64,000 bases of DNA from Rhodosporidiobolus odoratus (lineage: Eukaryota > Basidiomycota > Microbotryomycetes > Sporidiobolales > Sporidiobolaceae), in assembly GCA_034387635.1 (NCBI GenBank), contig JAOANU010000010.1:1054001-1118000 (forward strand). Direction: 5' to 3'. The first letter of the stretch is position 1. Each line of letters opens with the position of its first letter. The notes beneath the pieces are model-generated. The model worked only from the letters and a program-made list of their open reading frames with translations. It was not told the origin of the DNA and made no database searches. This document shows positions 11,179-21,631 of this stretch, piece by piece. The position numbers were made by a program, and so were the translations under genes.

Positions 11179-13521
11179 ATGTCAACTCAATTGGCTATTC
11201 CTGGTTATACATACGATCCAGTGAAGAAGAGATACTTCAAAGCACCCCCTACAGCCACCAAGCAGACCCCTACAAGTCAATCCCGAGTACCCGCTTTCTC
11301 TTCCACCTCGACTTCATCAAACCAACCTCGCACCGACTCGGATGGCAGGAAACGCAAAAGAGCTCGCAGAGCCCAGGTTAACAGCAAGCAGAAAGCACTG
11401 CCGTTACCACAACCGAACCTGTGGGGTCTGAGGGATTTCATGCTCGGAGGAGGATGGGATGGCTCAGTCGGAAAGCGGGAAGCCTTGCACCAGTCTGTCC
11501 GTTCTCTTCGTAATCCCGGACGAGCAAGTCTGACGAAAGCATGGCGCACCCCAGTAACTTCCGCTCGATGTCCCTGACCCGCTCCCACTCTGCGAAAAAC
11601 CTCTACCCCGACTGTCTACCTCTCGACGACGAGATTACACACCTTTCCTTCTCCGACATGGCTCCCGCAATCCTGCGGCTAGGTGGAAGTAATGGTATCA
11701 TCGCGTGCGCCGTCATTTCCTTCTGACTTGGCTCCTGCAATGCGCCTGACCCTTCCTTTTTCTTTCCTCCGTAGGACTGGAAACTTGGCCAGAAAAGCCG
11801 ACGAGTCCACCTACTTTCCCAACGACGAAGAAGGCTGGAGAACAAGCTGGTGCTTCTCAAGCAAGATCACCAGCCTGAAGACCTGCGGGGAGAGGGTACT
11901 GTCCGTTTTCGTCCCCTCTCTGGCGAAATTCGGCAGAAGGACTGATGCAGTCCGGCGTACAGGGCGACTTCGCTAGGACCACCGGCACAGGCTCTTGTGG
12001 GTACTACCACAGACTCTATCTCCCTCGCTTCCGTCACTCTTTCTCCGAGAAAAACCAGCCTATGGTCTTCTGCTCTCTCCTCAGATCTTGTCGCTCTCGG
12101 TGAGTCAATCGGACTTCGTGAGTTCCCATGAGAGGGATTTCTACTGATACCTGAGCATGTGTTACGGAATCTGATGGTCTCACAGGTTGCGACAAGAAAG
12201 TCCTAGTCACCTCGGACCCTAGTCGACCGGGAGGTCAGATGGATGGTTACAGTACGGGCGGAAATCGAGGAGACGGCACAGTGTTCGCTCTCGAGCTGTA
12301 CGAGGCACGTCGTCCATTTCCAGGCCACTCTTTGCTGCCTTTTGTCGGCGAGAAGGGCTCGTTCTAACCTGATGAATCCACGCAGAGCCTCATTTTTGCC
12401 GGCACGCGCAAAGGACGGGTGCAGCTGTTTGATCGACGGTCTACTCGCCCCACACCCTCCTCTGCGTCAGCTTCTTCAGCTCGAATAGCAAAAGATGAGG
12501 TTCGCTGCGTTCGCTAAACAACCCTTGGAAGTGCTGGCATCCAGCGAGAGCAGAGCACTAATTGAAATTCCCGAACGGACACGCGCTCGCGTCTACTTCC
12601 ATTGTGCAGCTCAACATCTCCCTCTCCTCGCCCATCACTCATCTCCGACACATCAAGGAACAACCTTACCTCCTTCTCGCCGCAGGAATGGACGGGTGCG
12701 TGCGCATTCCTCGTTCCTTTCTCTAGATCGGTCTGTTCTATCGCAGCGATAGGAGAGATGTAGGTAGTAATCGTGGTGCGCTAATGGTTCGCCCCTCAGC
12801 TTCATCGGCCTCTACGACCTCCGATTTCCACCACGGCCTTCCCCTCGCTCGTCGTCTCCCTCCACGCTCGCCAACCAGCCTCTGCTCTCACTGTCCGGTC
12901 ATGTCAACTCCTTCTCGCAAAACCTCGGGTTGGACGTCTGGAAAGACGAGTTTGTCGTCGCAGGTTCGTCCCCCCTCGAGCCCTTTTCAGAATCTGCGCC
13001 CTTCATTACGTCTAGAAGGTGGCACTGACCTCAAGGAATGGCATGGGGTCGAACCAGCCGGACAAGATTCTCGTCTTCGCCTCTGGTCTCTCCGCACCGG
13101 CCACCTCCTTTCTCCTCCACCCCTCCCTTCACTCGCCTCTTCCTCGACTTCCTCTTTCTCTTCCTCACGCACCTCTGCCACCTTCTCCCCCGCAACCCTC
13201 TCAGCCCTCTCCTCCTTCCGAACCTACACCCCTTCCCCCTCCCTCCTCTTGAGCTCAATCTCAACTCCCGCCCCGACTCCTACCCCACCTCCAAACCCCT
13301 TCCATCGCACCTACTCAGCCCCTCTCAAAGCCGTTTGTTTCTCAAGTCTTGATCCTGTGAGACTCGGGGAGGGGGGGAAGAAGAGGTATGCTGAGTCGTT
13401 AGTTGGGCGGTCGAGGGAAGTACTGGAGAGGGAAGGAAGAGAAGATGGGGAGGGGAGGTGGGGGGTACCGAGTTTGTGGGTTGCGGAAGGGGGAGGGGTG
13501 GAGGGGTTCGGGGCGGCATAG
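11179..13521 (+). CDS. DCAF4/WDR21-like WD40 protein
   Basis: The ATG at 11179 starts MSTQLAIPGYTYDPVKKRYFKAPP. The 'G(F/Y)xYDxxKxRYF' motif is characteristic of DCAF4 (WDR21), a WD40 substrate receptor of CUL4-DDB1 ubiquitin ligases. Later exons carry WD-type blades: SLIFAGTRKGRVQLFDRR near 12390, PYLLLAAGMDG joined to SFIGLYDLRF across an intron near 12690-12797, a segment LLSLSGHVNSFSQNLGLDVWKDEFVVA, and DSRLRLWSLRTGHLL near 13065. The C-terminal exon runs to the TAG at 13519-13521 and is Ser/Thr/Pro-rich with a final SSLDPVRLG..W.....WVAEGGG segment. Several exon joins between 11500 and 12640 are not resolved. The gene is convergent with the MFS transporter gene that follows. Confidence 0.65.
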
Positions 13522-13717
13522 CAGGAAGAGTCGCAGGGTTAAGCAAGCATTGAGGGCACCATCACGGCTTGTGAGCTGAGTGAGGTACCCCACTCCAAAA
13601 AAACCTGGTCTTACTGTCCTCGCTATCAGAAACGCCACGATCGTGGGAGGAACGGACACGGCAGATATGTATAGAGCATCACATGTGAATCGTCTAGGTT
13701 TACAGAGGAAGAACAGT

Positions 13718-16212
13718 CTAAGACCCCTGAGAATAAACCAAATAAACCGCCCAAGCCGCGACGGTCAACGCCGCTCCCGTTATCAATCCCGCCGTGGTGA
13801 GCCGTGGACTCGGACGCAGCATCCATCCTTTCTCCTTTGCCTCGTTATCCTTTCTTCCTTCTCGCTCAAGGTCGACCTTCTCCTCACCAACCTTTCGGCT
13901 AATAATTCGTTCATCTCCCTCGCCCTCGCCGTGGCCGTAGCCAGGGAATTCGACCGAAGGTGGAGCAATCGGTCGATTGCGTTCACTCTTGGTCAAGAGA
14001 GAATTGAGGTGTGTTCGGTCGAGGACGATGTAGGACAGACCGAAGAGGATGTCGAGGCATTTGAGGGCGATGAAAAAATAGAGCACGTTGGAGTAGCTGT
14101 CAAGATTGTTATCATTAGGGTTGGGGTACAGTGTCAGCGATGGGAGTGACAGCGACGGGGAGTGTCAGCGATGGGGAGTGTCGTATGAGGGAAGAGACAC
14201 GAGCGAGGGAAGAAAAAGGCAGCGAAAATCACGTACCTATACCTCCCCTTCGGGGTCTCATCCTGAATAGCCCCTGCTGCTGTACTGACGACCACATGAC
14301 CCGAGTTGATGAATGCCTGGTAAGTTCCTTGGGCGGTTCCGATTTGATGTAAGGAGGGGACTAGGAGCGAGATGGCGCAGGTGAAGGGGAGGAGGTTGAT
14401 TGCTAAGGCTGCGGGTCGAGGAGAGAGATTGCTGAGCTGGGAAGCCGAGGGAGGAGGGAGTACTCAGAGACGCACCTATGCCTTGCAGAATGGTCCTGCA
14501 GCGCGCACAGAGGGTACGTACCGGCAAGGGTAGCGGTCAGCGACTGGGAGCGGTGAGCGGAGTCAGGGACAAAGGGTTGCCGCTTACAAGCCGATCGCAT
14601 CCGCCTGAGTCCATCCCATCAACCCAAACAACAGAACGAACAACCCCGCCGAAACGGGTACGAGATGCATCCTATACCCAAAGCGGTCGAAGAAAGCTCT
14701 GCACATAGCAACTTGAATCAACCCTTTGCGGCACGCGTCGGACCATGCGAGACATGGAAGAAAGGAAGGGACGAAATAGGCAAAACAGGGGAAGAGAGGA
14801 AAGACGAACCCAGTTAACGGGGCGAACACGATCACCGGTACTTGCGCAACTGCCGAGATCCAGCCTGCTTTGAGAAGGCCGGCACCGCGAGTGACGGTAA
14901 CCATATCAGCTTGGAGAGAGACGAATGTCTGGACGGTACCATTCTGGAGGAGCTGCGACAGTCAGGCAAGGAACGAACAAGAAGGGATGTTCAGCTCGGA
15001 GACGGTGACTATCTGAGGGGGAAAGCGAGATCATACCTGCGTGAGTGTGATGTACCAGAACACGGCAGGTAATCCCCACACTACTGCCCAAGCTTTCCTT
15101 ACTTCTCGCCGCAATCCTCCCTGACCTTGCTCGTGCAAGTTGGCTGCTTGTCTCCCCGTCAAGGGACGGTATTGCGCAGGAATGCGCATCTCGTAGAGGA
15201 CATAAAGGATGTTGATGAGGAGAACGGCGAAGGAGATGAAGGCGGGAACCTGCGAAGAAGAATGCTCGGTCAGGAAAGAAAGCACACTCACGAGAGCGCG
15301 CATCGGAGGATTCGGACGCACCCAGATGACCCATGTCCAGTTTGAGGCGTCCACGATGGGAATCGCTGTCGCTTTCGATATGACTGCATAGGCGAGCAAT
15401 ACAAGGGCAAAGGGCTCAATCTGTTGGTGCGGCAGGAACAGCAGAGTCGAGGTCAAGTCGAGGTCATGAGTACGCACCGACAATGACCCGATTGATAGCG
15501 TTGTTTGCGCCTAGCGCAAGCCCAAGGTGTGTTCCGAAGAACCAATGCGAAAGGATCTTGAGCTGGGTCGTCTCGATGGTGATGGAGCCAAATCCGACGA
15601 TGACCTCTCCGGCGACGAGGAGTCCGTAGGAGGAGACCGTGGCACCTATTCCGGCGAGTAGGGCGCCAAGGAAGATGATCGCTGACAGTTAGTGCCGACA
15701 AGGTCAGTCAGACGCCGATATGAGCAAGAGAATAGTCGGGAGCGACGTGTAAGAAAAGGCAAGAGCAGAACGCACCGGAAGAAGCTAGTGAGCACCATTC
15801 GGCTCCCCAATAGTCGATCAGGATTCCGCTGAAAAACGGCACGACGGTGTTGACCAACGACTGACTAGTCGACAGTACGCCATACTGCGAGTTGTCGATG
15901 TCGAGCTCTTTTTTCAGGGTCGACTTGATGGGTCCAAGTGACGAGGCGAACCAGTAGCAGGCGCCTGTACGCGCAAGGGTCCTGGTCATCATCAGGTCTT
16001 GAGATGGGGCAGGAAAAGTGGTACGTACAATTGAAGACGAGCACAGCGAGCAAGGGCGGTCCCTTGACAGACCAGGGAATATGAGGGACTGTTCTGCCGG
16101 CAACCTGTCGACCCTCGTGCGCGGTGAGCTGGGCGAAGGCGCCCTTGTCGGGGTCTTCTTTGACGGGTGTAGTCGCGAGCGAGGCGGTCGGTGATGAAAA
16201 GGCCGAGGGCAT
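13718..16212 (-). CDS. Major facilitator superfamily transporter (MFSD1-like)
   Basis: Starts at the ATG at 16212-16210 with a cytosolic N-terminus of about 55 residues. Exon 1 (16212-16029) joins exon 2 (from 15964) so that VFNC runs into ACYWFASSLGPIKSTLKKELDI. Further exons give hydrophobic helices: LVNTVVPFFSGILIDYWG, IIFLGALLAGIGATVSSYGLLVAGEVIVGFG, LGLALGANNAINRVI, PFALVLLAYAVIS, AFISFAVLLINILYVLYEM, AVVWGLPAVFWYITLTQ, APLTGFVF, HLVPVSAGLFVLLFGLMGW, LYFFIALKCLDILFGLSYI and a final helix near 13730-13790. The IDYWG loop after helix 2 and the pseudo-symmetric layout of about 12 helices fit an MFS carrier. The closest impression is the MFSD1 branch (lysosomal or vacuolar peptide carriers), but the substrate is inference. 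A charged C-terminal loop precedes the last helix. Exons 3-8 were followed by homology-like sense, not fully resolved. Confidence 0.68.
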
Positions 16213-16726
16213 GCTATCGCGAGAGTGCAGCTGCGCTCAGCCGGTGCTGTGAGACCGCGTATGGAAGCTCGAGCGAGCGGGGCAGCGGGAAGCGATTATC
16301 AGATGCAGCACAGAGAACGAGAGCGAGTCCGTGTTCGGATCCGAAGCAGTCGTGACTCAAAGATAGAACCGAGGCTGGAGGCATCTGGAGAACCAGATGG
16401 AGAAGGAAGTGGAGATGGGGTAAGAAAGCACAACATTTACACGCGTCGTAGCGACGTTACCGCATGCTATGTGTAAGGCGTCTGGCTACGTACGACGGAC
16501 GTGGTGGTCGTGAGAGGACGAGTCACCGTCGGAGGAGGAGACGGCCGGATCCCCTTCCTCCGTCCATCGAGTGCTGGTACTCAAGCAGGGTACTCAACCG
16601 CAGCGCACATACATCAGCTACTATCCAGCCAGTCACACCCGACATCTTGCCCCCGTCTCCCCTTACCTCTCTCAACTCCCATCATCTTCCGCTCACGAAT
16701 CCGTCGACTCGACGAGGACGTCTTAC

Positions 16727-17851
16727 ATGTCCGCCCCTGGACCATCTGCAGCCACACCAGCACCCTCAAGCAGCAGCGCAACGTCGCGCAAGCGGGTCCG
16801 AAGCGGGAGCGATGCAGCAGGCGGTCCGAGCCAAAGTGGCGGTTCAGCCAGGTCAAACAAACGGACAGCGAGCGAGAGGCAGCTCGCGGCGTCAGCCCAA
16901 GCAGCGAGAACAACAGGGACCGAGGACCCCGACGACGAGCCCCCAACGGAGCATGAAGGGGACAGCGACGCCGAGCCGGACACGGAGGATGAGGACGAAG
17001 AACTTCAGGTAGCCGTCGCGCTCGCGCCAGCCAGAGGAGGCGACTATCGCTACGACTCGCACGCGGACGGACCCTCTGTGCTCGACCTCACAGATGAAAG
17101 TACCGATGCGGCTTCTTCCCCCGTTGCCGGTCCCTCTTTCGCCTCGCATCATCAGCCTATTCCTCTTCCCCGTCGACCGGGCGCCACTGGTTTTGGCGCC
17201 GGAAGTGCTTCCCTCACCCTGGACGACTCTTCTTCGTCGTCGTCGTCGTCCTCCGACGAAGAGAACCCTCGAGCCTCCCCTGCCTCTCGCAAAAACAAGC
17301 CCGACGCCAAAGGCAAAGGCAAAGCCCTACCCTCTTTATCGCCTCGTCCCCCGTCGAGTTCGGTTGCTTCGGCTTCGGCTTCAAAAAACGCAGACAGCGA
17401 TGCCCTCCCCACCCTCAACCACCTAACCTGTCCCATCTGTTTCGGCGCCCCGACGCCGCTCGCCCTCACCGCCTGCGGACATGCCTTCTGTGCGCCCTGC
17501 TTACATGCATCGCTCGTAGCTGGACCGGCGCTTTCACCCCCTCCACCTGGAGGAGCCGGAGCGGGACGAGGATCGGCGAGAAGAAGTGGCTTAGCAGGGG
17601 TGAACGAGGCGAGGCTGTTCAATCGAGGCAGGGGGTCGTCGGCAAGGGGTGGGAGGGGCGGAGGGAGGCCGCTAGGAGGAGCTGGGGCGGGGCACGGCGA
17701 CGAGGACGAGGGCGATCCCGAGCTGAATAAGCATTGTCCGGTTTGTCGGACAGCGTTGTATGGGGGTTGGGGAAAGAGTCTGAGAGGATTGGTGCTCAGG
17801 ATGGGACCATTCAAGAAACAGAAAGTCGCGGGCGGGGAGCAAGGGGAGTAG
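16727..17851 (+). CDS. RING finger protein, possible SUMO-targeted ubiquitin ligase (RNF4/Slx8-like)
   Basis: Single exon. The frame is open from 16571 but I chose the ATG at 16727 (MSAPGPSAATPAP), giving 374 aa. The N-terminal two thirds are Ser/acidic and nuclear-looking (SRKRVRSGSD), with VLDLTDESTD near 17078, a good SUMO-interacting motif next to acidic residues. A polyserine/acidic tract follows (tcg repeat near 17230-17255). The RING begins at CPICFGAPTPLALTACGHAFCAPC and ends at CPVCRTAL. All eight zinc ligands of a C3HC4 RING are present, but about 78 Arg/Gly/Ala-rich residues separate the sixth and seventh ligands. The C-terminus (LRGLVLRMGPFKKQ) resembles the tail after the RING in RNF4-type proteins. 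An E3 ligase role is family knowledge; SUMO targeting is inferred from the SIM-like motif. Confidence 0.7.
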   Translation: MSAPGPSAATPAPSSSSATSRKRVRSGSDAAGGPSQSGGSARSNKRTASERQLAASAQAARTTGTEDPDDEPPTEHEGDSDAEPDTEDEDEELQVAVALAPARGGDYRYDSHADGPSVLDLTDESTDAASSPVAGPSFASHHQPIPLPRRPGATGFGAGSASLTLDDSSSSSSSSSDEENPRASPASRKNKPDAKGKGKALPSLSPRPPSSSVASASASKNADSDALPTLNHLTCPICFGAPTPLALTACGHAFCAPCLHASLVAGPALSPPPPGGAGAGRGSARRSGLAGVNEARLFNRGRGSSARGGRGGGRPLGGAGAGHGDEDEGDPELNKHCPVCRTALYGGWGKSLRGLVLRMGPFKKQKVAGGEQGE

Positions 17852-18249
17852 GGACGGTCTTGCAGGCCAAGCCATGTTTTTGCATGTTTCCCCCTTCGGT
17901 TGTTATCGTCCCCTCCTTGGTCCCTCTGTCTTCTTGCTCTGCCGATATGCGTTCTCCGTCACGATCCACGCGCTATCACTGCCGCTCGTCGGACTGCTAG
18001 CGATTTCGCCAGTCAAGACTCCTCGACCATCTCCGTCACTTCGATCCGCTCGTCGCGTCTCCCTCTTTCCCCTCCATTCTCTTCGCTTCCTCTCCTTCTC
18101 CCTTTCTTCACCTTCACATTGCACAGCTCTACCAGTCAGTTCACTGAATTTCCACTGAGAAGAACCGCTCGCTAACTTCTTCGCCGAGTCTTCTCCTTTT
18201 CCCGCCCTATCCTCGTCTGACTCTCTCTCCATCTCTCAGCACAAGCACT
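17852..18249. other. Intergenic, pyrimidine-rich promoter region of the CON-6 gene
   Basis: About 400 bp, strongly C/T-rich in the right half (18030-18240), typical of upstream regions of well expressed fungal genes. No coding sequence with a credible start is seen. Confidence 0.4.
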
Positions 18250-18727
18250 ATGTCTCACAATCTCTCAGTCGAAGGCGAACGCGTCTATGAGCTCGATGAG
18301 CAGGGCAACACCATCGCTGAGAAAGGAGTACGCCTCCCTCCTTCCTTCCTTCCTTCCTTCCTTCCTTCCTTCTGCCTTTTCAGCATATAGTTCGCTCGCC
18401 TGCCCCCCTGTTATCGCTCACCACTCTCTTCTATGCTTAGGCTTACAACCGCGTCCAGGCTGGCTTCAAAGCTGCGAGTCACAACCCCACCTTGAGCGAG
18501 GACAAGCGCGAGGTTCGTCTTCCGTCCCTCCTACCCTTACCTCCTGCCTGCACCGCTTCATGTCGTAGCTGACACATCTCTTGTATGGCGATGGACTTGC
18601 GCAGGAAGCGCAGCAGACTCTCGACGACCTCCACGCTCAGCGCGACGATGCCGACGCCAAGCCGGCTTCGAAGAGAAAGACGGGGCACAGCGGTGATGCT
18701 TACGATCCGTCTTCTGAGGACGCTTGA
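18250..18727 (+). CDS. CON-6 family conidiation-associated small protein
   Basis: Three exons, 18250-18327, 18441-18512 and 18605-18727, sum to 273 nt (90 aa) in frame. The protein starts MSHNLSVEGERVYELDEQG and contains AGFKAASHNPTLSEDKRE followed by AQQTLDDL. This matches the CON-6 repeat pattern (G.KA...NP.VSEEAK..A...L). CON-6 was first seen as a conidiation and stress-induced protein in Neurospora; its biochemical function is unknown. The protein is hydrophilic, with a Lys-rich segment (KPASKRKTGHSG) and no signal peptide. Short-repeat DNA lies in intron 1. The yeast-like host need not make conidia, so a stress or stationary-phase role is more likely; that is inference. Confidence 0.8.
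18341..18372. repeat. (CTTC)8 microsatellite in intron 1 of the CON-6 gene
   Basis: Eight perfect CTTC units, preceded by an imperfect C/T-rich run from 18334. It sits inside the 113-nt first intron, near the donor and well upstream of the acceptor, so length variation would not change the protein. Confidence 0.95.
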
Positions 18728-20153
18728 GCTCATCTGTCTCTGTCGAGAGGATGGGGAAGAGGGAGGAAGGTAGTGCTTGAACCGGAGCTCACGGTCAATG
18801 TCGAATGCAAAGAGGATTTGTGCCCAGACTGGCCAGACCGACTTCGAGTCGAGGGATTAGCGCAGGACACTACGCAACAACGGGCCTGAAGATGGCTTGA
18901 TGAGATCCCTATTCAGGGTGGGAACAGTCGATACGGCTGTTTCTTCGCGACCTTCTCAAGCTCCATTCCTTGACTTGGAAGACAGAAGACATGATCTCAG
19001 CCACAGCGCGGACTAAGATTTGACTACCGGACATCTTGGACATGGTGAGACGGAAGGCATGGCTGGGAGCCTTTAAACCGCCGCAGCCTTTCCTGCTTTT
19101 TCTCCTCTCCCAATCTGCGTGCTTTCTCACCCTTTCGACGCCAATGCAGGTGCCTCGGGCCGCCGTACCGACAGTCTCTGCTTGCGCTCCGCGTACCCGC
19201 TGCGCTATCGGCGCCAACGTGGGTCTTCGTGCCGGTTTTTTCTTTTCTTTTTTTCTCCTACTCATAGTCTACTTCCTTTCACTCACATGCACGCACTCTC
19301 GTAAGGCGCGTGCGAGCTCAGCATATCTACGTCCTCTCGAAGCCTCCGCTGCTCCCATGCAATACATATCGCTCAGCTTATCTTGACCGCCTTCGCGATA
19401 TCAGCCGAGATCGATGAGACCGCGGAGGCCTCCTCAACCCTCCTTCAGCTCCAGACGCTTCGCCTAGCTACACTTGCACGTCTCTATATCCTCCTCAAGG
19501 CTGTCAAACTTGTCTCGGAAGCGTCAGACCTGCCACAACCGCCCATACCCTCGCGAGCTCGTCAATCGTTACGCCCGTCGCATCGCACGCCACGGCTCGA
19601 CACATACTAGGCCGCACAGTATGCTCTCGACGCACATGTCAGTCATGCAGCACAGCCGCCGGAACGAGGTTTCGAGGCTGTGGTGCCATTTTCGACATCA
19701 ACGCCTCGCCCCCCTTTGCGGTGCGATTCAGACCGTAGCCGCTGATTGAGCAATATTGAGTGACCGCTCCGGTTCTGCACCATACCTACGGCTTGTCGCC
19801 CAGCTATTTCCTCCTCCGCGATTCTGAGTCGAGGCCCGTTCCCGATCACGCCCGGAACGCTTTCTTCAGCGCCTTCGCATCTTCCGGCGCTCCTGCCTCT
19901 CTCGCCCGATCGCGGTTAGCAGGACTCAGCTTTACAGACTGACAGGCATCTCAACCTGTCGCTACGTGGTACGCCCAGATCACTTTGCAACTGCCGCGGC
20001 TAATTCCCTCCCCGAACCGGCTCGCGCGGAGAATCTATCAAGATCCAATAGACTGTGTCGTTCGCGCGCTGATTGTCGCTACCCGCTTGACCTCCTCCTG
20101 CAGCTCTTTCGCTCTCGGTCATTTCGCCTCTCACGCCCCTCAGCACCGCTACC
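18728..20153. other. Intergenic region, 1.4 kb, no confident gene
   Basis: Contains the CON-6 3' flank and the upstream region of the next gene. Several open frames exist on both strands (for example minus 19265-18909, which has an internal ATG and a basic start; plus 19383-19610), but none has a recognisable motif or a supported exon structure. A pyrimidine-rich block with TTTTTTCTTTTCTTTTTTTC occurs near 19237-19256. Part of this may be a long 5' leader of the following gene. Confidence 0.35.
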
Positions 20154-21088
20154 ATGCCTTGTCATCCCGCGTCTGCCTCTTCGCTATCATGTTCATCTTC
20201 GGCCGCGGCTCGACGACGACATTCACCCTACATACCGCCGGCACCTCGACGCTCGTCCTTTGCCCAGTCACCTCCTGATTCGTTAATGCCTGGCGCAGGT
20301 GCGGTGTACATAGGCTGGGGGGAAGGGAAACGAGATCCGGCGCCGTTATGTTGTCCGGTCGTGAAGAAAGCTATGGTTGAGAGGCTTGGAGAGGCTGCGG
20401 TTGGCAGGATGACTGGTCAGTGTTTCGCTCTAGCTGTGTGTGGAGAGTGCGGCTGAGATGTACAGCGCGTCGAGCAGTTCCAGCAACAACGCCTAAACCC
20501 AAACGCGTCTCGCCTTTACCTTCGCTCATTGGCGTGCGACTGCCTCCCCTACCGCCACTGCCTTCCCTACCACGTCCACCGAAACCAGGGCACCTCAATC
20601 CCTCCCCGTCGCCCGACATTCCCGTCAATCCCGCCTCTCCTCCATCATATTCCTTCTCGACAACCTCAACGCCCCCTTCTTCTCTCTCGCCCTCCCTCGA
20701 GCCGGTCCCTCCTCTCCTCAGTAACCAGCGTGCTTTACCCTCAAGCCTCTCTCCCTCCACTGCGTCTTTCGAAGAAGCCCTATATCAGCAAGACTCCCTC
20801 ACCTCCTCATCGATATTCGACAACCTCTCTCTGACCCTCTCTTTCTTCCCTTCAACACCTCTCGGTAGCGGGATCGGAGTCTCCTCTCGTCCTCTTTCAC
20901 CTCGACTCGGTTTCACACCCTTTTCAAAACCGGCAAATTTGGATCCTATAGCTGAATCAGAACGCGCAGAAGAAGGAGAAGCACAAGAAGACTTTACGTG
21001 CGGCGAGAGTTTGTGGAGTGTAGGTGAGGAAGGAGGGCTGATGTACCATGGCAGTGAGGTTGACAGCGAAGCGAGTTGGGCTTGGTGA
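20154..21088 (+). CDS. Hypothetical Ser/Pro-rich protein, two exons
   Basis: Exons 20154-20415 and 20466-21088 sum to 885 nt (294 aa) in frame, with a GTCAGT donor and a TACAG acceptor. The N-terminus is Ser/Ala/Arg-rich. A compact segment (GAGAVYIGWGEGKRDPAPLCC, VVKKAMVERLGEAAVGRMT) looks structured, and the rest is low-complexity Pro/Ser with an acidic C-terminus ending EVDSEASWAW. I do not recognise the family. The start was chosen as the first ATG in a good context (accATG) before the structured part. No signal peptide is evident. Confidence 0.55.
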
Positions 21089-21631
21089 AACCGTTCTTTT
21101 CTTTTTCTTTCTCTCTCTTGTTGCCGCATCGCGTATGGGTCACTTCGCGTGCTGTTCTATCGTACGTTGCCTTTTCTTTCATCTCTGCAGTCGCGCTCGA
21201 CCTTCTAACCCGGCTTCTCGCCTGTCGAGATACTGCAGTCCTTTCTCGACATGCGTCCCTGGACCTTGGACTACCAGCAATACAGACCCTTTCTTTCTCC
21301 CGCATGGCCCCTCACAATGGTTTCTCTTTTTGTGACAAACAAGAGAGAGGTGAGAGAGGGGCGAGAAAAAGTGAACGAAAGTCGAAAGATTTAGGCAGGC
21401 AAAAAGCCCCTCACGCGATCAGAAACGGAGGGGTCGAGGATGAAGGGGTAGTAAGGAGAACTCCGCCGTCCGTACATAAAATGGAGAAGAGAAAAAGACC
21501 TAAGAAAGCTAAAACAGGCCACCGTGAAAGGGCAGAAGAAGGCATGAGGGTATCGAGGAGAGAGAGCGAGCAAGAGCCAGGGAGAAAACGGATTAGGTAG
21601 GAAATGACAACAATGGTGATGATTAGACAAT
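21089..21631. other. Intergenic, convergent 3' flanks
   Basis: Lies between the stop of the plus-strand hypothetical gene and the stop of the minus-strand H2A.Z gene, so it holds two 3' UTRs. Open frames here are compositional shadows. No other feature is seen. Confidence 0.4.

Noticed and set aside
11277..11588. Minus-strand frame opposite the DCAF4-like gene
   Set aside because: No ATG-led coding signal; the plus strand has the recognisable DCAF4-type N-terminus.
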